Source: Arthrobacter silvisoli
Lineage (GTDB): Bacteria > Actinomycetota > Actinomycetes > Actinomycetales > Micrococcaceae
Assembly: GCF_003369445.1 (NCBI RefSeq)
Contig: NZ_QRCU01000077.1
Coordinates: 1 to 64,000 of the forward strand
Length of the DNA stretch: 64,000 nucleotides
Reading direction: 5' to 3'
In this document: positions 25,638-34,609 of the stretch, piece after piece
Layout: the number at the start of each line of letters is the position of its first letter
Position numbering within the stretch: the first letter of the stretch is position 1
The notes under the pieces: generated by a model
Databases searched by the model: none
Seen by the model: the letters and a program-made list of their open reading frames with translations, nothing else
What the model was told of the DNA's origin: nothing
Program-made: the position numbers and the translations under genes

Positions 25638-27269
25638 ATGGACACTACTCTTGATGAGTCTGTTTCACGTACCCGTCAAGATTGTGGACCCTTTATGAAC
25701 CTCTTCCGGACCAAGGCAATCGAGCAGTCCATTGCGGACGCCGATGAACCCGGACGCAAACTCAAGCGCTCCCTCAGCACCTGGGACCTGATGATCATGG
25801 GCGTCGCCGTTGCTGTCGGCGCCGGCATCTTCTCGGTCGGTGCCAAGGCTGCGGCAAACTTCGCGGGCCCCGCGGTGACCATCTCCTTCGCGGTCGCTGC
25901 CGTCACCTGCGCCCTCGCCATCATGTGCTATGCGGAATTCGCCACCGCCATTCCGGTGGCGGGCTCGGCCTATGTCTTCACTTACGCAACCATGGGTGAG
26001 GTCCTGGCCTGGATCATCGGCTGGAACCTGATCCTTGAGCTCTTCACGGCCGCGGCCGTCATCGCCAAGTACTGGGGCATCTACCTCAGCAAGGTGTTCG
26101 GCCTCATGGGCGTGGACATGCCGCCCGCCTTGAACGTCGGCGGGGTGGACCTGTACTGGGGCGCCTTCCTCATCGTCGCCGTCTTCACGGTGCTGCTGGT
26201 CCTGGGCACCAAGCTCTCCGCCCGCGTGGGCAACATCTTCACCCTGATCAAGATCGGTGTGGTGCTCTTCGTCATCGTCGTCGGCTTCACCTACGTGAAG
26301 GTCGCCAACTACACGCCCTTCATCCCGCATTCTGTTCCGACCGCTGCCAGCGACGGAACCGACGTGCTGAAGCAGTCCTTCTTCGGCTTCCTCACCGGCG
26401 CCGTTCCTGCCCAGTACGGCACGCTCGGAATCTTCGCCGGCGCGGCGCTGGTGTTCTTCGCCTTCATCGGCTTCGACGTGGTGGCAACCTCCGCGGAAGA
26501 GGTCAAGAACCCGCAGAAGACCCTCCCGCGCGGCATCTTCGGCGGCCTCGCCGTGGTGACCCTCCTCTACATCCTCGTCTCCCTGGCGCTCACCGGCATG
26601 GTTCCCTACACCCAGCTTGCCGAGGCCAAGAGCCCGACGCTCACCACGGCGTTCGAAGCCGTCGGCAACACGGACGCCGCCAAGGTGATCGCCTTCGGCT
26701 CCCTCATCGGCCTCACCACCGTCATCATGGTGCTGCTCATGGGCCTGGCCCGCGTGGTCCTGGCCATGAGCCGCGACGGCCTGCTCCCGCGTGCCCTGTC
26801 CCGCACCAGCGATAAGCACGCAACGCCGGCACGCCTCCAGATCATCTGCGGCACCGCCGTCGCCCTCGTGGCCGGCCTGACCAACGTGGACCTGCTCGAG
26901 GAAATGATCAACATCGGAACCCTCTCCGCGTTCGTCATGGTGAGCCTGGGCATCCTGGTGCTGCGCAAGAAGCGCCCGGAACTGAAGCCTGCCTTCCGTG
27001 TGCCCTTCGGCAAGGTACTCCCGGTCGTTTCGGCGATCCTCTGCCTGTACCTGATGACCAACCTCGCGGTGGAGACCTGGATCTTCTTCGCCATCTGGCT
27101 GGTCATCGGCATCGCGATCTACTTCGCCTACGGCCAGCGCCACTCCCGCCTCAACGAGAAGTTCGCCGAGGCCCGCAGTGCGGTGTCCGGCAGCACTGTG
27201 TCCGGGAATGCCGCCGCATCCGGCAGCGGAACCGTCTCCGGCGAAGAGGACGACCTCAGCAGGGTCTGA
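25638..27269 (+). CDS. APC-family amino acid permease, cationic amino acid transporter type
   Basis: A 543-residue membrane protein with 12 or more helices. The helix-1 motif VAVGAGIFSVGAKAAANFAGP and the consensus loop FFAFIGFDVVATSAEEVKNP define the CAT/YhdG subgroup of the amino acid-polyamine-organocation superfamily. I chose ATG 25638 because GGAGG lies 8 nt upstream; the ATG at 25695 is where family similarity begins and is the alternative. The C-terminus after the last helix is a low-complexity tail with SGSTVSGN-like repeats. Monocistronic, ending in a strong terminator. Confidence 0.87.
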   Translation: MDTTLDESVSRTRQDCGPFMNLFRTKAIEQSIADADEPGRKLKRSLSTWDLMIMGVAVAVGAGIFSVGAKAAANFAGPAVTISFAVAAVTCALAIMCYAEFATAIPVAGSAYVFTYATMGEVLAWIIGWNLILELFTAAAVIAKYWGIYLSKVFGLMGVDMPPALNVGGVDLYWGAFLIVAVFTVLLVLGTKLSARVGNIFTLIKIGVVLFVIVVGFTYVKVANYTPFIPHSVPTAASDGTDVLKQSFFGFLTGAVPAQYGTLGIFAGAALVFFAFIGFDVVATSAEEVKNPQKTLPRGIFGGLAVVTLLYILVSLALTGMVPYTQLAEAKSPTLTTAFEAVGNTDAAKVIAFGSLIGLTTVIMVLLMGLARVVLAMSRDGLLPRALSRTSDKHATPARLQIICGTAVALVAGLTNVDLLEEMINIGTLSAFVMVSLGILVLRKKRPELKPAFRVPFGKVLPVVSAILCLYLMTNLAVETWIFFAIWLVIGIAIYFAYGQRHSRLNEKFAEARSAVSGSTVSGNAAASGSGTVSGEEDDLSRV

Positions 27270-27339
27270 CCCGTGCCGCCCGGCCGCGGCACGGCGGGAA
27301 TCGTCCCCGCCGCTCCGCAGAACTGAATACCGACACGAT

Positions 27340-27370
27340 GGCCGCCTGGAACCGCCGGTTCCAGGCGGCC
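27340..27370. terminator. Bidirectional terminator between permease and DUF2461 genes
   Basis: A perfect 14-bp stem (GGCCGCCTGGAACC at 27340-27353, complement at 27357-27370) with a 3-nt loop between convergent genes. Confidence 0.8.
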
Positions 27371-27391
27371 TCGCTGTCCCCGGCAGCCGGT

Positions 27392-28027
27392 TCAGGGTGC
27401 GGCGTGCTTTGAGACCCAGTCCACCAGGGGCCGCAACACCTCCCACCGGCGTGCAATCTCCTCGGCCGCCGCGGGCGTGGAGAGCCAGGCGGGCTCGCCG
27501 AGTTCAAGCCCCGCGGACAAGGCCTTATGCTTCAACAGCTCGGCCCGGGGATGGTCCTTGTCGAAGCCGCGGGGCACCGTTTTCAGTTTCTCGCCGCCGA
27601 TGGAGTACCCCGCTTCGGCGATCTGCGTGACGATCCCTTCAAGTTCTTCGCCGCTGGCCGGGGCGGCCACTGCCTCCCGGAACCGGGCCAGTTGTGCCGG
27701 ACTGTAGCTATGGCAGCCGCCGCCCAGTGTGAGTCCGTCCGCGGCCAAGTGGAGATAGAAGCCCAGCCCATCCTGTTCCGCCGCGAAGGCGCCCTGGGCG
27801 GTCTTGTAGGGTGATTTGTCCTGCGAGAAGCGGACGTCGCGGTAGGGGCGGAAGATCTTCGCCGGCCCGAACTGCGGCTCCAGCTGTTCAAGGAGCGCGG
27901 TGAGCGGATCCTTCACCGCGGCGTCGTACGTGTCCTTGTGCTCAAGCCACCACTCACGGTTGTTGTTCTGCTCGAGTGCGGCGTAGAACGTGAACGCCTC
28001 CGGTGGAATCCCTTGAAAAGTGTTCAT
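27392..28027 (-). CDS. DUF2461 (TIGR02453-type) protein
   Basis: A 211-residue cytosolic protein of the DUF2461 family, whose function is unknown. Family hallmarks are FTFYAALEQNNNREWWLEHK near the start, KIFRPYRDVRFSQDKSPYKT in the middle and the Gly-rich GLTLGGGCHSYSP. The ATG at 28027 is chosen because the family begins there; the frame extends further upstream without similarity. It is transcribed alone. Upstream, GCCATGTGGA occurs twice 17 nt apart (28076 and 28093). Confidence 0.82.
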   Translation of the reverse strand: MNTFQGIPPEAFTFYAALEQNNNREWWLEHKDTYDAAVKDPLTALLEQLEPQFGPAKIFRPYRDVRFSQDKSPYKTAQGAFAAEQDGLGFYLHLAADGLTLGGGCHSYSPAQLARFREAVAAPASGEELEGIVTQIAEAGYSIGGEKLKTVPRGFDKDHPRAELLKHKALSAGLELGEPAWLSTPAAAEEIARRWEVLRPLVDWVSKHAAP

Positions 28028-28104
28028 GCAAGGAATCCTAGGGACCGCACGCCGGGCAGCACAGGGCCGGCGCAGGCCATGTGGAGAACCCCGCCATGTG
28101 GAAA

Positions 28105-28144
28105 AAGGCACCCCGCCACGGATTCTTCCGTGGCGGGGTGCCTT
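28105..28144 (-). terminator. Strong terminator of katG
   Basis: A perfect 18-bp stem (28105-28122 with 28127-28144, 4-nt loop). Read on the minus strand it is followed by a T-run (complement of GAAAAAGG at 28101-28108). It ends the fur-katG operon. Confidence 0.88.
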
Positions 28145-28175
28145 GTCCGGTACCGGACCTGTCCGGCGCCGGGGA

Positions 28176-30353
28176 CTACTTCTTCAGCTCGAAGCGGTCG
28201 TTGTCCATGACCTTTGCCCAGGCCTTGGCGAAGTCGGCAACGAACTTCTCCTGTGCGTCGTCGGAGGCGTAAACCTCGGCGAGGGCGCGCAGTTCGGAAT
28301 TGGAACCGAAGACCAGGTCCACGCGGCTGCCGGTCCAGCGGCCGTCAGTGGTGGAGTAGGTCTTCTCTTCGGCGTCGGGGGTCCACTCGAGGCCAAGCTC
28401 GAGCAGGTTGACGAAGAAGTCGTTGCTGAGGGTACCCGGGCGGTCGGTGAAGACGCCGAGCTGGGAACCGTCCCAGTTGTTGCCCAGGACGCGGAGGCCG
28501 CCGACCAGGACCGTCAGTTCCGGAGCGGACACGTTCAGCAGGTTCGCACGGTCGATCAGCAGGTACTCGCTGGGCAGGTTCAGGAAGCCGCTGTCGTAGT
28601 TGCGGAAACCGTCGGCAACCGGCTCAAGCCAGGCGAACTGCTCGGTGCTGGTCTGCTCCTGGGTGGCATCCACACGGCCCGGGGTGAACGGGACGGTGAT
28701 GTCGTGGCCGGCAGCCAGCGCAGCCTGCTCCACGCCGACGTTACCGGCGAGGACGACGACGTCAGCGAAGGAGACCTTGATCTCCGAGGAAGCGTTGAAG
28801 TCGTCGACAATCTCTTCGAGCTTGGCGATGACCGGCTTCAGCTTCTCCGGCTGGTTCACGGACCAGCTGACCTGCGGTTCCAGGCGGATGCGGCCGCCGT
28901 TGGCGCCGCCGCGCTTGTCGGAACCGCGGAAGGAAGCAGCTGCCTTCCATGCGGTGGAGACCAGCTGCTCGACGGTCAGTCCGGAAGCGGCGATCTTCTC
29001 CTTGAGGACGGTGATCTCGGCGTTGCCGATCGTCTGGGCCGGAGCTGCGGGCAGGGGGTCCTGCCAGATCAGGTCTTCGGCGGGAACTTCCTTGCCGAGG
29101 TAGCGGGCCTTCGGGCCCATGTCACGGTGGGTCAGCTTGAACCATGCGCGGCCGAAGGCGTCTTCCAGCGCGCCCAGGTCGTCCTTGAAGCGGCGGGAGA
29201 TGGCCTCGTAGGCCGGGTCGGTGCGCAGGGCGAGGTCGCTGGTGAGCATGCGCGGTTCGCGGGTGCCGGAGCCGGCGTGGGCTTCGGGAACCAGGCCGGC
29301 GCCGCCGTTGTCCTTCGGGCGCCACTGCTTGGCGCCGGCCGGGGACTCCATGAGCTCCCACTCGTAGGCGAAGAGGATGTGCAGGAACTCGTTGTCCCAG
29401 CGGGTCGGGTGGTAGGTCCAGGTGACCTCAAGGCCGGAGGTGACGGTGTCGCCGCCCTTGCCGGTGCCGTAGCCGTTCTTCCAGCCGAAGCCCTGGGCCT
29501 CCAGCGGCGCGGACTCGGTGTCCGGGCCGATCTTGTCGTCCTTGTGGGCGCCGTGGGTCTTGCCGAAGGTGTGGCCACCGACGATCAGGGCGACGGTTTC
29601 CTCGTCGTTCATGCCCATGCGGCGGAAGGTTTCGCGGATGTCGCGTGCCGAAGCCATCGGGTCCGGGTTGCCGTTGGGGCCTTCCGGGTTGACATAGATC
29701 AGGCCCATCTGGACCGCGGCCAGGGGTGCCTGGAGTTCACGGTCGCCCGTGTAGCGCTCGTCGTCGAGCCACACCTTTTCCGGGCCCCAGTACACGTCGT
29801 CGTCGGCTTCCCAGACGTCCGGGCGGCCGCCGGCGAAGCCGAAGGTCTTGAAGCCCATGGTCTCCAGCGCCACGTTGCCGGCGAGGATCATCAGGTCGGC
29901 CCAGGAGATGGACTGGCCGTACTTCTTCTTGACCGGCCACAGCAGGCGGCGGGCCTTGTCCAGGCTGACGTTGTCCGGCCAGGAGTTCAGGGGTGCGAAG
30001 CGCTGCTGGCCTGCGCCGCCACCGCCGCGACCGTCGTGCGAGCGGTAGGTTCCGGCAGAGTGCCAGGCCATGCGGATCATGAACGGGCCGTAGTGCCCGA
30101 AGTCGGCCGGCCACCATTCCTTGGAGTCGGTCATGACCTCGGCCAGGTCGGCCTTCACGGCGTCCAGGTCAAGGTTCTTGAAGGCCTCCGCGTAGTCGAA
30201 TCCGGTGCCGAGCGGGTTCGCCACGGCCGGGTTCTTCGCCAGGATCTTCAGGTTGAGCTTGTTGGGCCACCACTCGCTGTTCGCGGTGCCCTTGGTGGGG
30301 TGTACACGGCCGCCGTGCGCTACGGGGCACTTGGCAATGGTGCTCTCAGACAC
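28176..30353 (-). CDS. katG: Catalase-peroxidase
   Basis: A 725-residue haem enzyme that destroys hydrogen peroxide. The distal catalytic residues Arg94, Trp97 and His98 are in RMAWHSAGTYR; the proximal His is in GGHTFGKTHG. The Met-Tyr-Trp adduct partners are expected in MGLIYVNPEGP and the C-terminal half. The length is normal for bacterial KatG. The GTG at 30353 follows GGAAGGA. The fur-type regulator gene lies 75 bp upstream on the same strand, the conserved furA-katG arrangement of Actinobacteria, so peroxide/iron-controlled expression is expected. Confidence 0.95.
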   Translation of the reverse strand: MSESTIAKCPVAHGGRVHPTKGTANSEWWPNKLNLKILAKNPAVANPLGTGFDYAEAFKNLDLDAVKADLAEVMTDSKEWWPADFGHYGPFMIRMAWHSAGTYRSHDGRGGGGAGQQRFAPLNSWPDNVSLDKARRLLWPVKKKYGQSISWADLMILAGNVALETMGFKTFGFAGGRPDVWEADDDVYWGPEKVWLDDERYTGDRELQAPLAAVQMGLIYVNPEGPNGNPDPMASARDIRETFRRMGMNDEETVALIVGGHTFGKTHGAHKDDKIGPDTESAPLEAQGFGWKNGYGTGKGGDTVTSGLEVTWTYHPTRWDNEFLHILFAYEWELMESPAGAKQWRPKDNGGAGLVPEAHAGSGTREPRMLTSDLALRTDPAYEAISRRFKDDLGALEDAFGRAWFKLTHRDMGPKARYLGKEVPAEDLIWQDPLPAAPAQTIGNAEITVLKEKIAASGLTVEQLVSTAWKAAASFRGSDKRGGANGGRIRLEPQVSWSVNQPEKLKPVIAKLEEIVDDFNASSEIKVSFADVVVLAGNVGVEQAALAAGHDITVPFTPGRVDATQEQTSTEQFAWLEPVADGFRNYDSGFLNLPSEYLLIDRANLLNVSAPELTVLVGGLRVLGNNWDGSQLGVFTDRPGTLSNDFFVNLLELGLEWTPDAEEKTYSTTDGRWTGSRVDLVFGSNSELRALAEVYASDDAQEKFVADFAKAWAKVMDNDRFELKK

Positions 30354-30428
30354 AGTTTTCCTTCCGGGGTTGGTTTACAGAGGTAGTCCAGTCGGGCCGA
30401 AGCCGTCCGGTCGCGGTGCGACCGGCGG

Positions 30429-30890
30429 CTAAGGCGTCGCCTGAAGTTCTTTGGCCTGGCAGTCCTGGCAGATTCCCTGGTACAGGACGTCCGCGATCTG
30501 GATGGTCATCGGCTTTGAGTGCTCATCCCAATGCGGTGTCAGGCAAGGCGCGTGGCCAACGGCGCAATCCACGTCCTCCACCCGGCCGCATATGGTGCAC
30601 ACGGCGTGGTGGTGGTTGTCTCCCACACGGGTCTCGTACAACGCGGGGGAGTGCGGGGGCTCGAAGCGGCGCACCATGTCCAGTTCGGTGAGGTCGCTCA
30701 GCACCACGTAGACCGACTGCGCCGTCAGTTCCGGGAGTTCCTTCCGCGCGGCGGCGAGGATTCCCTCCGCCGGCGAATGGGGATTGCGTTCGACGGCGGC
30801 CAGGACGGCGAGCCGTTGCTTGGTGACACGGCGGCCGTGGGCATGCAGGGCCGCGGCCCATGCCTGCTGTTCGGCCGTGTGATCTGTCAT
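30429..30890 (-). CDS. furA: Fur-family regulator (FurA/CatR/PerR-like) of katG
   Basis: A 153-residue metal-dependent repressor. The winged helix (about 15-80) contains TAQSVYVVLSDLTELDMV. The regulatory His cluster is DNHHHAVC, and two CxxC pairs (CTIC, CQDC) form the structural zinc site. FurA/CatR/PerR proteins next to katG usually respond to peroxide by oxidation of the metal site and repress both themselves and katG. A palindrome (30906-30930) directly upstream is a plausible autoregulatory operator. Confidence 0.9.
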   Translation of the reverse strand: MTDHTAEQQAWAAALHAHGRRVTKQRLAVLAAVERNPHSPAEGILAAARKELPELTAQSVYVVLSDLTELDMVRRFEPPHSPALYETRVGDNHHHAVCTICGRVEDVDCAVGHAPCLTPHWDEHSKPMTIQIADVLYQGICQDCQAKELQATP

Positions 30891-30905
30891 GCACCCATTG
30901 AAACA

Positions 30906-30930
30906 CTTATTTTGAGAAGATCACAATAAG
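30906..30930. promoter_or_regulatory. Palindromic AT-rich operator of the fur-katG operon
   Basis: The arms CTTATTTTGA (30906-30915) and TCACAATAAG (30921-30930) are complementary at 9 of 10 positions around a 5-nt centre. The site starts 15 nt before the regulator's start codon and is AT-rich against the GC-rich background, as expected for a Fur-type box. It also overlaps the stop codon of the neighbouring gene (30921-30923). Confidence 0.65.
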
Positions 30931-31685
30931 GCGCGGCTAACTTCCGGCAAATCTTCCAGGGATTCCAGGGGGTTGCGTTCCTCGCCCGCGGAGCGGCCCA
31001 GCGCGTGCAGCTCAAGAGGCACCGCAGGGTCTGCCGACTCGGTCAGGACGCAGGTGTACCCGGTGACGTCGTTCCCGGTGGGCAGAGCCTCCAGGGCAGC
31101 GGCCAGGGACAGGAGCGACGACGGCGGCAACCCGGATACGGCGTCGACGCCCGGTTCCGGGACCAGGACGCGGTGGTATGCGGCGCCGTTGTCCCTGCTC
31201 ACCCAAGCGACATGGCGGGAGGCGGTGTCCAGCGAGTCCGGGTCCGGGGCTTCTGCCGGGCGCGCCGCCGCGGCGCGCTGCAGCGCCGCACGCAGGGCGG
31301 CGTCCAGCTCGTCGAAAGGACCGGCGGCCCGACGGCGGTGGGCAGGCAGCGCGAGCTGGGAGCCCGGCGTCGTGCTTTCCCCGGGCCAGCGGGCGAAGAG
31401 ATGGAAACCCGGGGTGGAGGATTCGGCGGCCGGTTCGCCGATCGCGGAACCGAGCGGATGCCAGCGGAACGGGAACATGACGGTGCAGAGGGTGCTGCCG
31501 AGCACTTCGTCCAAGGCGGCGCGGGCGGCCGAATAGCAGAGCAGCCAGTCGGCGGCCGACTCCTCGGTGAAGGGTGTGGCGGGGTCGCTCAGGCGCACCA
31601 TGAAGTGGCCCTCAGTGAGCGGAACCCGCGGGCGCGCGACTTCCCACATGCTCGAACGCAAGAGCAGGCGACGTGCCATGGGCAT
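30921..31685 (-). CDS. Hypothetical protein
   Basis: 254 residues, no family recognised. The sequence is soluble, with an N-terminal ARRLLLRSSMWEVARPRVP stretch, the motif FPFRWHPLGSAIGEP, an acidic/Ala-rich middle (about 115-165) and no signal peptide or membrane helix. The organisation is vaguely like HIT-fold proteins, but the catalytic triad is not visible. The start at 31685 is supported by AAAGGAGA upstream; a second ATG lies 6 bases further in. It is divergent from the MFS gene, and its stop overlaps the Fur-type operator, so transcription of fur may be affected by read-through. Confidence 0.6.
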   Translation of the reverse strand: MPMARRLLLRSSMWEVARPRVPLTEGHFMVRLSDPATPFTEESAADWLLCYSAARAALDEVLGSTLCTVMFPFRWHPLGSAIGEPAAESSTPGFHLFARWPGESTTPGSQLALPAHRRRAAGPFDELDAALRAALQRAAAARPAEAPDPDSLDTASRHVAWVSRDNGAAYHRVLVPEPGVDAVSGLPPSSLLSLAAALEALPTGNDVTGYTCVLTESADPAVPLELHALGRSAGEERNPLESLEDLPEVSRALL

Positions 31686-31771
31686 GCCCTCTCCTTTCCC
31701 CCGACTCCGGAGCCTAGCAAGTGACGGCGCTATCCGGGAGTCGGCTACGCAATTCTGGATAGGGTAGGGCA

Positions 31772-33043
31772 GTGGCACAACTCCTGGCAGACATCACCCC
31801 GCTTCGCGAAAGTCCGGCGTTCCGGCGGCTCTGGCTGGGATCTTCCGTTGCCGCCGTCGGCTCCCAGCTCACCCTCGTCGCGGTCAGCCTTGAGGTATAC
31901 CGCGTCACCCAGCAGAGCCTTTATGTCGGCTTGTTGAGCATTTTTGCCCTCGTGCCGCTGGTAGTCGCCGGGCTCTTCGGCGGCTCCGTGGCGGACGCCT
32001 TCGACCGCAGGAAAGTCGCCATTGCCGCGTCGCTCGTCCTCTGGGTGAGCACCGCCGGGCTTGCCCTGCAGGCCTGGCTGGGACTGGGCAACGTCTGGAT
32101 CCTCTACTTCCTGGTGGCCGTGCAGAGCGGCGCGCAGGGCATCAACGCCCCGGCCCGCAGCGCCATCATCCCGCTGCTGGTCCGCAAGGAACTCCTGCCG
32201 GCCGCCAACGCGCTCAGCATGCTCACCATGGGGTTGTCCATGACGGCGGGGCCGCTGCTGGCCGGCGTCCTGGTGGCCACCATCGGCTTCGGCTGGACCT
32301 ACACGATCGACGTCCTGAGCTTCACCTTCGCCCTCTGGGGCCTGTTGAGGCTGCCCGCGCTGCCGCCATCGAAGGGTGCCGGCCGGCCCGGGCTGCGTTC
32401 GGTGGTGGAGGGCTTCCGTTTCCTCGGCACCCGGCCCAACGTCCGCATGACCTTCGTGATCGACCTGATCGCCATGATCTGCGCCCAGCCGCGGGCCCTC
32501 ATGCCCGCCATCGCGGCCACCATGCTCGGGGGCGGGGAAACCACCGTGGGTGTGCTGCTGGCGGCGACGGCAGTTGGCGCCTTCTTTGCAGGGCTTTTCT
32601 CCGGGCCGCTCGGCAGGGTCCGCCGGCAGGGCAGTGCCGTGGTCTGGGCAGTGGCCGGCTGGGGTTTCTCGATCGGGGCCTTCGGCCTGGTGGTGGTCCT
32701 CGCCGGCAGCTCCGGCCGGGGCGGCGCCACCTGGTGGCTGCTCCCCGCCGCACTGTGCTGCGTGCTCGCGGGCGTCTCCGATTCCGTCAGCGCCGTCTTC
32801 CGGACCACCATCCTCCAGTCCGCAACGCCCGACCACCTGCGGGGCAGGCTGCAGGGTGTCTTCATCGTGGTGGTGGCCGGCGGGCCGAGGATCGGGGACA
32901 TGCTGGCCGGCGGCGTCACCAAGGTGCTCAGCGAGGGCTGGGTGCTGCTCTTTGGCGGGGCGCTTTGTATCGTGGTGTCCTCGCTTGTTGCCCGGCGGCA
33001 GAAGGGATTCCTGCGGTACGACGCCCACCACCCCCTGCCGTGA
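31772..33043 (+). CDS. MFS transporter, EntS-like (MFS_3) exporter
   Basis: A 423-residue protein with 12 predicted membrane helices. The start RLWLGSSVAAVGSQLTLVAVS, the loop GLFGGSVADAFDRRKV and FLVAVQSGAQGINAPARSAI match the MFS_3 group that includes the enterobactin exporter EntS. The substrate is unknown; no siderophore biosynthesis genes are nearby. It starts at GTG 31772, with only a weak purine-rich stretch upstream, and is divergent from the hypothetical gene. HtpX follows 81 bp downstream and may be co-transcribed. Confidence 0.85.
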   Translation: MAQLLADITPLRESPAFRRLWLGSSVAAVGSQLTLVAVSLEVYRVTQQSLYVGLLSIFALVPLVVAGLFGGSVADAFDRRKVAIAASLVLWVSTAGLALQAWLGLGNVWILYFLVAVQSGAQGINAPARSAIIPLLVRKELLPAANALSMLTMGLSMTAGPLLAGVLVATIGFGWTYTIDVLSFTFALWGLLRLPALPPSKGAGRPGLRSVVEGFRFLGTRPNVRMTFVIDLIAMICAQPRALMPAIAATMLGGGETTVGVLLAATAVGAFFAGLFSGPLGRVRRQGSAVVWAVAGWGFSIGAFGLVVVLAGSSGRGGATWWLLPAALCCVLAGVSDSVSAVFRTTILQSATPDHLRGRLQGVFIVVVAGGPRIGDMLAGGVTKVLSEGWVLLFGGALCIVVSSLVARRQKGFLRYDAHHPLP

Positions 33044-33124
33044 GCACTGACCGCGGAACGTCCGCACCGCCGTCGGCGTTATACGAAACAGAAGACCAAC
33101 CCTTCACCGCAAGAAAGCAGTGAC

Positions 33125-33988
33125 GTGCACAATCATCACAACGGACTGAAGACCGCAGCCCTTTTCGGCGTCCTCTGGGCGGTGCTGCTTGGCCTTGGCG
33201 CGGTGATCGGCGTCGGGACCCGCAGTTCGACGCCCATCTTGATCATGGCGCTGATCGGCGTCGGGACCACCGCGTACGGCTACTGGAACAGTGACAAGAT
33301 CGCCCTCCGCTCCATGCAGGCCTACCCCGTGACCGAAGCGGAGGCGCCCGGGCTGTACCAGATCGTCCGGGAGCTGTCCGTGCGCGCCAATCAGCCGATG
33401 CCGCGGATCTACATCTCGCCCACCATGACGCCGAACGCCTTCGCCACCGGCCGCAACCCGAAGAACGCGGCCGTCTGCTGCACTGAGGGAATCCTGCATA
33501 TGCTCGACGCCCGCGAGCTGCGGGGCGTCCTCGGCCACGAGCTCATGCACGTCTACAACCGGGACATCCTGACCTCCTCGGTGGCTGCCGCCGTCGCGGG
33601 CGTCATCACCTCGGTGGGGCAGATGCTGTTGTTCTTCGGCGGCGGCGACCGCCGGAACGCGAACCCGATCGCGATGATCGCGCTCGCGCTCCTGGCGCCG
33701 CTGGCGGCGTCCCTGATCCAGCTGGCAATCTCCCGTACCCGGGAGTACGACGCCGATGAGGACGGCGCCGAGCTCACCGGCGATCCGCTGGCACTCGCCT
33801 CGGCCCTGCGCAAGATCGATTCGGGGATTGCGCAGGTGCCCTTGCCGCAGGACCAGCGCCTGGTGAACGCCTCGCACCTGATGATCGCCAACCCGTTCCG
33901 CGGAGGCGCGATGACCAAGCTGTTCGCCACCCACCCGCCGATGCGCGAACGCATCGATCGGCTCGAACGGATGGCCGGGCGGCCGTAG
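33125..33988 (+). CDS. htpX: Membrane zinc metalloprotease HtpX
   Basis: A 287-residue M48 protease that degrades misfolded membrane proteins. The zinc site is His138-Glu139-x-x-His142 in GHELMHVYNRD; the third ligand Glu is in SRTREYDADEDGAEL. Two hydrophobic helices lie at the N-terminus (about 8-50) and two after the HExxH motif (about 155-205). The length is normal. The GTG start at 33125 has AAGAAAG upstream. The C-terminal FATHPPMRERIDRL is characteristic. Confidence 0.93.
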   Translation: MHNHHNGLKTAALFGVLWAVLLGLGAVIGVGTRSSTPILIMALIGVGTTAYGYWNSDKIALRSMQAYPVTEAEAPGLYQIVRELSVRANQPMPRIYISPTMTPNAFATGRNPKNAAVCCTEGILHMLDARELRGVLGHELMHVYNRDILTSSVAAAVAGVITSVGQMLLFFGGGDRRNANPIAMIALALLAPLAASLIQLAISRTREYDADEDGAELTGDPLALASALRKIDSGIAQVPLPQDQRLVNASHLMIANPFRGGAMTKLFATHPPMRERIDRLERMAGRP

Positions 33989-34000
33989 CGGACGCCCTCT

Positions 34001-34609
34001 TCAAGTACCCGTCCAGCGCCGCAGGGTGCTGTTGAGCAGGCCCACCAGCACGCACAGCCACCAGCAGCCCTGCGAAATGCACAGGGCGAGCAGCAGGTGC
34101 TTGCGCAGGGGCGCCGCCATGGCCGAGAAGAGGGTTCCCGGCGGCAGCGCGTGCAGCTTCCGCATGGTCGGGGCCAGCAGGACTCCATTGAGCATGAGCA
34201 GCAGCACGCAGCCCAGTTTGAGCTGGGTCAGCGGGTTGCCCAGGTCCGGGTCGATCAGCGAACCGGTGACCAGGAGGGCAGCCAGGCCGCACCAGATCAA
34301 TGGCTTCGCGGCTGACTCCAGGCGGCTCGTGTCGTGGATTCCGCGCCGTCCCAGGAGCCACAGAAGGCCGACCCAGTCCACCACGATGATCGCGCCGAAG
34401 GACAGCACGAGGGAAAGAATGTGCCCGGCCAGGGCGAAACGATGGACCACCGGGCCGCACTCGACCCAGCCGCCGGCCAGGACGGCCGCCAGCCAGCCGC
34501 CGGCACACAGGAGCGCCAGCAGTGCGGTGTTTATGACCGGCTTGCCCGCCGGTGTTTCTGTTCCGGGTGTGTCCGTGCCGCCGCTGGGTTCAACGACGGC
34601 TGATTTCAT
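34001..34609 (-). CDS. CopD-like membrane protein, fourth gene of the efe operon
   Basis: A 202-residue integral membrane protein with about five helices. The HRFALAGHILSLVLSFGAII helix (two His residues eight apart) and the later TGSLIDPDLGNPLTQLKLG stretch resemble CopD/DUF2269-type proteins, some of which bind haem or copper. The ATG at 34609 overlaps the efeB stop by 4 bases (ATGA), showing translational coupling. A haem or electron-transfer partner for the DyP peroxidase EfeB, or an accessory iron-handling protein, is my inference; no function is known. The open frame upstream inside efeB is an artefact. Confidence 0.7.
   Translation of the reverse strand: MKSAVVEPSGGTDTPGTETPAGKPVINTALLALLCAGGWLAAVLAGGWVECGPVVHRFALAGHILSLVLSFGAIIVVDWVGLLWLLGRRGIHDTSRLESAAKPLIWCGLAALLVTGSLIDPDLGNPLTQLKLGCVLLLMLNGVLLAPTMRKLHALPPGTLFSAMAAPLRKHLLLALCISQGCWWLCVLVGLLNSTLRRWTGT

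Noticed and set aside
28020..30386. 788-codon open frame antisense to katG
   Set aside because: The minus strand encodes a complete catalase-peroxidase; the plus-strand product shows no domain.
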